Shown: positions 32,068-39,049 of the stretch, piece after piece | How the letters are laid out: each line of letters starts with the position of its first letter | Position numbering within the stretch: position 1 is the first letter of the stretch | Origin: an uncultured Lentisphaeria bacterium | GTDB taxonomy: Bacteria; Verrucomicrobiota; Lentisphaeria; Oligosphaerales; Oligosphaeraceae | DNA: 54,177 bases | NCBI GenBank assembly: GCA_934661755.1 | Contig: CAKUJM010000017.1 | Location: 1 to 54,177 of the forward strand | Direction of reading: 5' to 3' | Program-made: the position numbers and the translations under genes | The notes under the pieces: generated by a model | What the model was told of the DNA's origin: nothing | What the model saw: the letters and a program-made list of their open reading frames with translations, nothing else | Database searches by the model: none

Positions 32068-33897
32068 CTAGATCATCGCGACGACCTGGTCGGCTTCAAG
32101 GTGATCGCCGGCGGCGACCTCGAAGGACTTGACCGTGCCGTCGGCGGGCGCGACAATCGGCTGCTCCATCTTCATCGCCTCGATGACCAGCAGGACGTCG
32201 CCCTTCTTGACGGCGTCGCCGACCTGCGCCTGCAACCGCAGCACCAGCCCCGGCAGCGGGGTCTTGACTGCGGTGCCCTCGCCGGATGCGGCGGCGGCGG
32301 GCACGGCGGCGGCGCTTCCGGCGGCGCCGATCGAGACCGTGTAGCTCTTGCCATTGACGCTCACGGTGCAGGAGTCGCCGGCGGCGGGCGCGGCGGTGAC
32401 GTTGTAGGCGGTGCCGTTGACCTTGACGCTGAACGAACCGCCCTCGGCGGCCTTGGCGGCCGGCTTGGCGGCTTCGGCGTAGCGCACGCCGATCGGCCGC
32501 TCGCCCTTGAGGAACTTGAGCCCCTTCGGGTTGCTGGACTCATCGCAGGTGGCGATGATGAAGATGTTCTCGTCGGTGACCGGCAGGCCGTTCTCCTCCA
32601 GGACCTTCTTGGCGTGGGCGATGCCCTTCTCCGGATCCTTGTCGTTGAGGGCGCGCGGGTCCTCGGTGGTCGGCGCCAGCTTGAGCTGCGCCTCCGCCAG
32701 CTTGACAATCTCCGGATCCGGCTCGGCCGGGGTCTTGCCGAAGTATCCCAGCACCATCTTGCCGTAGCCCGGGGTGATGGTCTTCCACTTGCCCTGCATC
32801 ACATTGGCAAACGCCTGCTGGAAGTAGAACTGCGAAACCGGAGTGACCGAGGTGCCGAAGCCGCCCTTCTCCACGACCTCGCGCATGGCGGCGACGACCT
32901 CCGGGAACTTGTCCATGCAGTTGTTGTCGCGCATCATCTGGGTGTTGGCGGTCAGGGCGCCGCCCGGCAGCGGGCACAGGGTGATCAGCGGGTTGGTCTC
33001 CTTGGCCTCCGAAGGCAGCATGTACTTGCTCATGCACTTGATGAAGACGTCCTCGACCTTCATCACCTTCTCCGGATCGATGTCCAGGGTGTAGTCGGTG
33101 CCCTTGAAGGCGTGCCACATCGTCAGGATGTCCGGCTGGCCGGTGCCGCCGGACATCGGGCGCATCGACAGGTCGATGATCTGGGCGCCGCCTTCCAGGG
33201 CCGCCATGTAGCAGGCCACCGACATGTCGGCGGTGTCATGGGTGTGCATCTCGATCGGGCAGTCCTTCTTGCCGGCGGCGTCGAGGATTTCACGGGCGCG
33301 CTTGACCGTCGCCTTGATGATGGAGGGCGGGCAGGTGCCGGAGGCGTCCTTGAAGCAGAGGCTGTCGAAGGGCATGCCGCTGGAGAGGATCTGCTCCAGG
33401 ATGCCGCAGTAGAATTTGGCGGTGTGGGCGTCGGTGTCCATGTTCGGCGGCAGCCCCATCATGGTGATGGTGGTCTGGTGCTGCAGCCCGGCGTTCTTGA
33501 TGCAGGTGCCCGAATAGCTGATGTTGCGGATGTCGTTGAGGGCGTCGAAATTGCGGATGGTGGTCATGCCGTGCTTCTTGAACATCTTGGCATGCAGGTC
33601 GATGATGTCGCTGGACTGCGAGGACAGCCCCACCACATTGACGCCGCGGGCCAGCGTCTGCAGCTCCACCTCCGGGCCGACTGCGGCACGGATGGCGTCC
33701 ATCATGTCGAAGGCGTTCTCGCCGCAATAGAAGAACGGGCTCTGGAAGCGCGCTCCGCCGCCGACCTCCATGTGCCTGAACCCGGCCTCGACCGCGGCTT
33801 CGATTGCCGGCATGAAATCCTTGGAGATCACCCGGGCGCCAATGACCGACTGGAAACCGTCACGGAAGGAAGTGTCCAGGAAACGAACTTTTTTCAT
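32068..33897 (-). CDS. oadA: Oxaloacetate decarboxylase alpha subunit (biotin protein)
   Basis: A 609-residue biotin enzyme. The N-terminal carboxyltransferase TIM barrel has DTSFRDGFQS (metal ligand Asp), LCFKDASGTCPPS (catalytic Lys) and EMHTHDTADMS (metal-binding His-x-His). After the conserved PYC/OADA region and a low-complexity Ala-rich linker comes a biotinyl domain with VIEAMKMEQPI, the biotin lysine between two Mets. GAGGAG is upstream. It removes CO2 from oxaloacetate in the cytoplasm and transfers it to the beta subunit. It lies between oadG (84-base gap) and oadB (98-base gap). Confidence 0.93.
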   Translation of the reverse strand: MKKVRFLDTSFRDGFQSVIGARVISKDFMPAIEAAVEAGFRHMEVGGGARFQSPFFYCGENAFDMMDAIRAAVGPEVELQTLARGVNVVGLSSQSSDIIDLHAKMFKKHGMTTIRNFDALNDIRNISYSGTCIKNAGLQHQTTITMMGLPPNMDTDAHTAKFYCGILEQILSSGMPFDSLCFKDASGTCPPSIIKATVKRAREILDAAGKKDCPIEMHTHDTADMSVACYMAALEGGAQIIDLSMRPMSGGTGQPDILTMWHAFKGTDYTLDIDPEKVMKVEDVFIKCMSKYMLPSEAKETNPLITLCPLPGGALTANTQMMRDNNCMDKFPEVVAAMREVVEKGGFGTSVTPVSQFYFQQAFANVMQGKWKTITPGYGKMVLGYFGKTPAEPDPEIVKLAEAQLKLAPTTEDPRALNDKDPEKGIAHAKKVLEENGLPVTDENIFIIATCDESSNPKGLKFLKGERPIGVRYAEAAKPAAKAAEGGSFSVKVNGTAYNVTAAPAAGDSCTVSVNGKSYTVSIGAAGSAAAVPAAAASGEGTAVKTPLPGLVLRLQAQVGDAVKKGDVLLVIEAMKMEQPIVAPADGTVKSFEVAAGDHLEADQVVAMI

Positions 33898-33981
33898 TTG
33901 AGAATTGCTCCTCTTGGATTATTGCAATGTAGGGGACCAGAAAATGCCATCAATGGCCGGGGGGGGCGATGCCGCGGCCTG

Positions 33982-34227
33982 TCAGAGCGGCAGCTTCCCG
34001 GAGTGCTTCAACGCGGCGGCGATGGCTGCGGCGACCTCGCCATCACTGGCGCTGGCCTTGGCGGGCGCCTTGCGATGGGCCGGCATCTCCGGCTCCGGCA
34101 GCAGATACGAGTACTTGGCAGCGACCTTGGCAAACCAGCTTGTCGCCAGCACCTGCAGCAGCAGGAAGGCGAAAACAAAGCCCATGCCGGCGACCATGAC
34201 AATCAATGCACTGAAAAACAGATCCAT
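33982..34227 (-). CDS. oadG: Oxaloacetate decarboxylase gamma subunit
   Basis: An 81-residue small membrane protein with one N-terminal transmembrane helix (FSALIVMVAGMGFVFAFLLLQVLATSW) and a charged tail containing Pro and His (PEPEMPAHRKAP). OadG assembles the complex and often binds zinc through its C-terminal end. The His-Arg-Lys tail is compatible with that but not proof. It is the first gene of the oadG-oadA-oadB-serA string. There is no close upstream gene, so a promoter probably lies in the 34228-34470 stretch. Confidence 0.8.
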   Translation of the reverse strand: MDLFFSALIVMVAGMGFVFAFLLLQVLATSWFAKVAAKYSYLLPEPEMPAHRKAPAKASASDGEVAAAIAAALKHSGKLPL

Positions 34228-34699
34228 GGATTGGCTTCAACTCCATTTGATTGGTTGGGATAGTCAACGCACCGGCTTCCAGCGGGATGTCACTCCGGTG
34301 GAGGACGGTGTTTTTCGAAACCGCCGTCGACAGGAAGCCGCCATTGACAAAACACGACACCTTGGAACGCACCGGGGTTTCGGCAAACCGTCTAATATAC
34401 TCTCCGAAAAAGATTTTCGCATCATTTGCCGCCATCTTGAGGAAAATCCGTGCGAATATCGCCGCCAAAGATTGAAAAACGCCGCAATGCGCTTACGTTT
34501 TGGCGGACGACGGCCCCCCCTCCCGTTCCGATGCCGTGCGCTTCCCCACCCCTGCATCCATCCCTGGAGCCGTGAAGCTGGTGATTCTGCGTCAGAATGG
34601 GGAATTTCGAGGGCGCGCACCGGGAGTGCGTGGCCGAAAAACGATGAAATCACGGCGCATAAGAACCAGCTTCACGGAAGTCAGGATATTGCCATTCCC
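34228..34699. other. 472-base non-coding region between oadG and the DUF362 gene
   Basis: No gene was recognised. It separates two divergent genes and should hold both promoters. On the minus strand AGAGTATATTA (34403-34393) contains a possible -10. The same eleven bases occur at 14800-14810 before the ABC transporter. A segment GGAGCCGTGAAGC (about 34567-34579) resembles one at 13267-13279. No clear -35 was found for either side. Confidence 0.5.
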
Positions 34700-35917
34700 A
34701 TGTCCACTGCCAAAGTATCGATAGCCCGGCTTGCCAGTTACGAAGACGAGGCGGCGGTATCCGCCGCGCTGATGGCGGCGTTGCAGCCGCTGGGCGGCCT
34801 GGGGGCGTTTGTCTCGCCGGGCGACCGGGTGCTGCTGAAGGTGAATCTGCTGGCGCCGGCGAAGCCGGAGGAGGCGGTGACCACCCATCCCGCGGTGGTG
34901 CGCGCGATGATCCGCGAGGCCCGCGCCGCCGGTGCGGCGGTGGTGAAGGTTGGCGACGGTCCGGGGGTGGGCACCACCCTGGAGAACATGCGGGCCTGCG
35001 GCATGGACCGGGTCTGCCAGGAGGAGGGGGCGCAGATCGCGGTCTTCGAGGAGACCGCACAATACGACAACCCGGAGAACACCATCGGCAAGCGTCTGGC
35101 GCTGACCAGCCATCTGCGGGATGTGGATGTACTGATCACCATGCCCAAGCTGAAGACGCATGTCCAGATGGGATACTCCGGCGCCCTGAAGAATCAATAC
35201 GGGTTGATCCCCGGCACCATGAAGGCGGAATACCATTTCCGGCTGCAGGACCGCGACTTGCTGTGCGACCTGATGATCGACATCAACTGCACCGCGAAGG
35301 TGAAGCTGGCGGTGATGGATGCGGTTGAGGGCATGGAGGGACCCGGCCCCCATGGCGGCACGCCGCGCCACATCGGATTGCTGATGGCCTCGGCGGATTT
35401 GACGGCGATGGATTGCGTCGCCTGCCGGATCATCGGCCTGGATCCGGAAAGGAATCCGCTGGTGATGGCGGCGATGCGCCGGCATTACGGCACGGCGTCA
35501 CGCGGGGATATCGAAGTCGTCGGCGTCGAGTCGCCGGAACGGCTCCGGCTGGCGGATTACAAGCTGGTGAAGATGCCGGTCAATATCATGAAGATCCTGC
35601 CGCTGCCGCAATGGCTTTTGCGCTGGCTGCGGCGCCAGCTGGCCGACCGTCCGGTCATCGACCGGAGCAAGTGCATCCGCTGCCTGAAGTGCCGCAGTGG
35701 CTGTCCGGTCAAGCCCGCCGCCATTGACCCGATCCGCAATGGCGGCGACGGCGTGGACCACCGCACCTGCATCCGGTGCTATTGCTGCCACGAATTCTGT
35801 CCGGTCAACGCCATCGAATTGAAACGGAGCATGGTCGAGCGGATCTTCCATCTCAAGGCGATCGGGGCGCTGGGCTGCCGGATGCTGGGGCGGGTGGCGG
35901 CCATCTTCAAGCGCTAG
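34700..35917 (+). CDS. DUF362 protein with 2[4Fe-4S] ferredoxin domain
   Basis: A 405-residue protein. Residues about 1-300 match DUF362: VLLKVNLLAPAKPEEAVTTHPAVVRAMI, VGDGPGVGTT, LITMPKLKTHVQMGYSGALKNQYGLIPG. The C-terminus has two Cys-x2-Cys-x2-Cys-x3-Cys clusters (CIRCLKCRSGCP and CIRCYCCHEFCP), expected to bind two iron-sulfur clusters. The function of DUF362 is not established, and electron transfer is inferred. The ATG at 34700 follows a long upstream non-coding frame. Its stop TAG shares the palindrome CTAG with the stop of the convergent tatD gene. Confidence 0.88.
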   Translation: MSTAKVSIARLASYEDEAAVSAALMAALQPLGGLGAFVSPGDRVLLKVNLLAPAKPEEAVTTHPAVVRAMIREARAAGAAVVKVGDGPGVGTTLENMRACGMDRVCQEEGAQIAVFEETAQYDNPENTIGKRLALTSHLRDVDVLITMPKLKTHVQMGYSGALKNQYGLIPGTMKAEYHFRLQDRDLLCDLMIDINCTAKVKLAVMDAVEGMEGPGPHGGTPRHIGLLMASADLTAMDCVACRIIGLDPERNPLVMAAMRRHYGTASRGDIEVVGVESPERLRLADYKLVKMPVNIMKILPLPQWLLRWLRRQLADRPVIDRSKCIRCLKCRSGCPVKPAAIDPIRNGGDGVDHRTCIRCYCCHEFCPVNAIELKRSMVERIFHLKAIGALGCRMLGRVAAIFKR

Positions 35918-36714
35918 CGCGCTGGCCGCGCTTCGGCGCCGCCGATGCGGAAGAAGCGCATGGCGTTGCCGCAGGTGAGTTCGGCGATGGCTTCCAGGGT
36001 GGTTCCGCGTTCCTCGGCCACGCGCTGGGCGATTACCGGGATCAGCCTGGAGCTGTTCTGCTGCCCGCGGTATGGCGTCGGCGCCAGATAGGGCGCGTCG
36101 GTCTCCAGAAGCAGCCGGTCGTCCGGGACCATCCGCAGGGTCTGGCGGATGTTCTCCGCCTTCTTGAAGGTCACCATGCCATTGTACGAGAACATGGTGT
36201 TGAGGGAAAGCCATTTCTCCAGCTCGGCCGGGCCGTCGGCAAAGCTGTGCACCTGCACCGGATGCCCCGCGGGCAGCAGCCGCTGGATCATGGCGAAGGC
36301 ACGGTCGAAGGCCTCGCGGGCATGGAGCACCACCGGCAGATCAAGCTGGGATGCCAGCCCCAGGCAGGCGGCGAAGACCCGCTCCTGATCAGCCGGTGAA
36401 GTGCCGTCATAGTGCGCGTCCAGGCCGATCTCGCCGATCGCCACTACCTTGGGGGAGTCAAGGCACCACTGCCGGAGCTGGCCGATGGCGCGGTCGTCCC
36501 AGCCGTCGATCACCTCGGGGTGGACGCCGACGCAGGTGTAGACGCCGTCGTTGGCCTGCGCCAGGCGGAGGTTCTGCGGACAGTCCCGCAGCGAGGTCCC
36601 CGCCAGCATCAGGTAGGGCACGCCGGCGGCGCGCGCCTCGGAGAATATCGTCACTGCGTCATCGTCGCCGCAGTCGTCCGGCAAATGGGCATGGGTGTCA
36701 AAGAAGGCGGGCAT
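35914..36714 (-). CDS. TatD-family metal-dependent hydrolase (deoxyribonuclease-like)
   Basis: A TIM-barrel metallohydrolase of about 266 residues. Metal-binding motifs are visible: FFDTHAHL at the N-terminus, AIGEIGLDAHYD (Glu), VVLHAREAFDRAF (His), VQVHSFAD (His), and LLLETDAPYLAPTPYRGQQN (Asp). Proteins of this family act as 3'-exonucleases or D-aminoacyl-type hydrolases, so the exact role is open. I chose the ATG at 36714, five bases after the upstream gene's stop. A longer frame would overlap that gene. It ends the hisI-GT39-tatD operon. Confidence 0.9.
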   Translation of the reverse strand: MPAFFDTHAHLPDDCGDDDAVTIFSEARAAGVPYLMLAGTSLRDCPQNLRLAQANDGVYTCVGVHPEVIDGWDDRAIGQLRQWCLDSPKVVAIGEIGLDAHYDGTSPADQERVFAACLGLASQLDLPVVLHAREAFDRAFAMIQRLLPAGHPVQVHSFADGPAELEKWLSLNTMFSYNGMVTFKKAENIRQTLRMVPDDRLLLETDAPYLAPTPYRGQQNSSRLIPVIAQRVAEERGTTLEAIAELTCGNAMRFFRIGGAEARPAR

Positions 36715-36719
36715 TGGAG

Positions 36720-38486
36720 TCAATTGATCAGGGTGCCGCGGTAGAGACGGCATTTTTCTGGCGGGAGATACCGGGGGTATTCACGCGCCATGTCATCCGG
36801 GATTGGCTGCCGGGTGATGGTCAGCGGCGTTCGGTCTCCGTCCGGCAGGGCGTAGTGCCAATCCCGCAGGGCGTTCATATCGACTTCCGCGGAGATGGCG
36901 GTCCAGTTGCGTTTCTTTGCCAGCGGATGCTGGTTGCTCAGCAGATAGACCACGGGGGCGTCGTCGGGCAGTTCATCGGATGGCTGGCTGATGCGCCGGA
37001 CCGGGACGCCGAGGAGATGGCATTGCACCGGGTAGGCGCGGCCGGTGGCGATGTAGAGCAGCTGCGGGTGGTCGTCGGGCGCCAGGCGCCGTGAGGACTC
37101 CAGCAGCTGCCTTGCGGCGTAGGTGCGGTCCGGCACTGCCAGGCAGGTGGTGGTCATGGCAACGCAGCGCCATGACAGGACGATGGCCATGGCGGCGATG
37201 GTGATGCCCATGGCGGGCGGGCGCGGCCTGCGGTTTTCAAGCGCCGCCGCCAACGCCGCCGCCAACGGCAGCATGGCCATGGCGGCCAGCAGCAGCTGGT
37301 TTTCGCCGGCGGGGTGGTCGCCGATCCGGATATGCCCGGTGGCGGCGCCGGCGCAGAAGAGCGCCGCCGCCAGGGATGCGGCCACGGCGGCTCCCGCCAG
37401 CCATTGCCCGATTCGCCGGAAGAGCCGCTCATTGCGGTGGATGATCAACTCCGCATTCATGCTGATGAGGAACGCCATCGGCCCGAGCACGGTGAGCAGC
37501 GACAGCGGCGAGCTTCGGGGGGACAGCCATGCGCAGATGGCCAGGCAGAATACCACGGCGCGGAAGAAGCTGCAGCAGGACCCGCGCGGCTCCAGCGGAT
37601 GCAGCGCCAGGCAGAATGGCGCCCAGAAGAAGATCCCCCAGGGCAGGAGGTACAGCAGGCACTTGGCCGGAAAGACGAACAGATGGCGGAAGAATCCGCC
37701 GCCGGAGACGCCGCCGGCCTGCGCGATGGCGGAATCCCAGGAAAATACCGGCTGGTTGCAGAAGCGGATGACCCAGACCGCGAAAATGAAGGCATAGAAG
37801 ATGGCCCAGAATAGATGGCGGCCCTTCTGGAGCTGCCGTTTCAGCCTGGGCGGACGGGTGGCGCACAGCAGCGGAATGTAGAACTGCACCGGTGCCGCCA
37901 GGCCGGTGTTGAGCATGTCGATGAAAACCACCCCCAGCGACAGCCCCCATGCCAGGCTCCACTTCTGCCGCTGCTGCCCCAGCTCATACCACAGGAACCA
38001 CGCGGTCGTCAGAAGAAAGGCGTGGAGAGTCTCGTTCTGGGCGGTCAGACCCACTTTGAGCGAAGCCATGCACCCGAGGACGATGGCAGCCGTCATCACT
38101 CCGGCATTGCGGGAGCGGTAGCGGCATGCGGCGATCCCGGCAATCAGCGCGATGCCGGCCAATGACAGCAGCGCCGGCAGCCGCACCGCCGCCGCGCTGA
38201 GCGGTTCGCCCCACGAAGGCGCGGGGAAGAGCATGCTGGAGAGCGCCGCCAGCCACGGATAGAGCGGAAAGCAGCGGATGGGCATCCCCTGGAAATGCGG
38301 TGACAGGAACTGATGGTCGGCGATCATCTGCCCGGCGATGGCCGCATAGAGCGACTCGTCGCTGGCGCGCAGCTCCGGCATGGGCAGGAATGCCGCATAC
38401 AGCGCCAGGCAGAACAGCAGCAATATCAGTAGCGACAGCGGCTGGCCGGCTCCGCCGGGGGCGATGATGGACTGCTTTTCCTCCAC
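36720..38486 (-). CDS. Membrane glycosyltransferase, GT39/ArnT-like (GT-C fold)
   Basis: A 588-residue inner membrane protein with about 10-12 hydrophobic helices. The first large loop contains ELRASDESLYAAIAGQMI, the D-E-x-x-Y pattern of ArnT/PMT-type transferases, where the Asp is catalytic. The C-terminal soluble region (about 120 residues) has no recognised motif. It probably transfers a sugar from a polyprenyl-phosphate donor to lipid A, a glycan or a protein outside the inner membrane. The start is GTG at 38486, five bases after the hisI stop. Confidence 0.82.
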   Translation of the reverse strand: MEEKQSIIAPGGAGQPLSLLILLLFCLALYAAFLPMPELRASDESLYAAIAGQMIADHQFLSPHFQGMPIRCFPLYPWLAALSSMLFPAPSWGEPLSAAAVRLPALLSLAGIALIAGIAACRYRSRNAGVMTAAIVLGCMASLKVGLTAQNETLHAFLLTTAWFLWYELGQQRQKWSLAWGLSLGVVFIDMLNTGLAAPVQFYIPLLCATRPPRLKRQLQKGRHLFWAIFYAFIFAVWVIRFCNQPVFSWDSAIAQAGGVSGGGFFRHLFVFPAKCLLYLLPWGIFFWAPFCLALHPLEPRGSCCSFFRAVVFCLAICAWLSPRSSPLSLLTVLGPMAFLISMNAELIIHRNERLFRRIGQWLAGAAVAASLAAALFCAGAATGHIRIGDHPAGENQLLLAAMAMLPLAAALAAALENRRPRPPAMGITIAAMAIVLSWRCVAMTTTCLAVPDRTYAARQLLESSRRLAPDDHPQLLYIATGRAYPVQCHLLGVPVRRISQPSDELPDDAPVVYLLSNQHPLAKKRNWTAISAEVDMNALRDWHYALPDGDRTPLTITRQPIPDDMAREYPRYLPPEKCRLYRGTLIN

Positions 38487-38491
38487 TGCGG

Positions 38492-38839
38492 CTATTCCAG
38501 GATCCGGAGGTCGCCCTCCGGGGTGACTTCACGGAAAAAACAGCTGCGGTAGCCAAGATGGCAGGCCTTGCCGCCGACGGGCTCGACCTTGAGCACGACG
38601 CTGTCCAGGTCGCAGTCGACCAGGATCTGCCGTACCAGCTGGAAGTGTCCGCTGGTGGCGCCCTTGACCCACAGTTCGTTGCGGGAACGGGACCAGTAGG
38701 TGGCCTTGCCGGTGGACAGGGTAGCTTCCCAGGCCTGGCGGTTCATGTATCCCTGCATCAGGATTTCGCCACTCCGGAAGTCCTGGGCGATGGCCGGGAC
38801 CAGCCCGTGGTTATTTTTTGAAAAATCCAGCTCAATCAT
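38492..38839 (-). CDS. hisI: Phosphoribosyl-AMP cyclohydrolase
   Basis: A 115-residue enzyme of histidine biosynthesis that opens the purine ring of phosphoribosyl-AMP. Motifs are typical: ILMQGYMNRQAWEATLSTGKATYWSRSRNELWVKGATSGH, the metal site VDCDLDSVVLKVE, and ACHLGYRSCFF with the zinc cysteines. It lacks the fused phosphoribosyl-ATP pyrophosphatase domain. No Shine-Dalgarno site is seen. A possible -10 (TACAAT, 38858-38853, minus strand) is 13 bases before the ATG. It leads a tight operon with a glycosyltransferase and tatD, unrelated to histidine. Confidence 0.95.
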   Translation of the reverse strand: MIELDFSKNNHGLVPAIAQDFRSGEILMQGYMNRQAWEATLSTGKATYWSRSRNELWVKGATSGHFQLVRQILVDCDLDSVVLKVEPVGGKACHLGYRSCFFREVTPEGDLRILE

Positions 38840-39049
38840 GCAGTCGGGTATTATTGTATGGGCGTAACGTACAACCGGAGAATATAACCCTGAATCCGTG
38901 GAGCCGGGTCGTCTGCGCCTTAATTTCCCTGGTTTTTTCTCAGCCGCAGTGCCGCCGCCGGGCAACCTTGGAAGACGATGCCCTGGCGTGGAACCGCCAG
39001 GCTTCGCGAGTCGGGATTCCCAATTTGGCGAGAGGATCTTCAAAGACTG
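38840..39049. other. Intergenic region between hisI and the FAD oxidoreductase
   Basis: This 210-base region holds the divergent upstream sequences. It includes an inverted-repeat element with CCTGGCGT, CGCCAGGC and GAGTCGGG (38979-39020), similar to the reverse complement of 14821-14875. GAGAGGA (39030-39036) is the closest purine-rich stretch before the oxidoreductase ATG. No gene is recognised. Confidence 0.45.
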
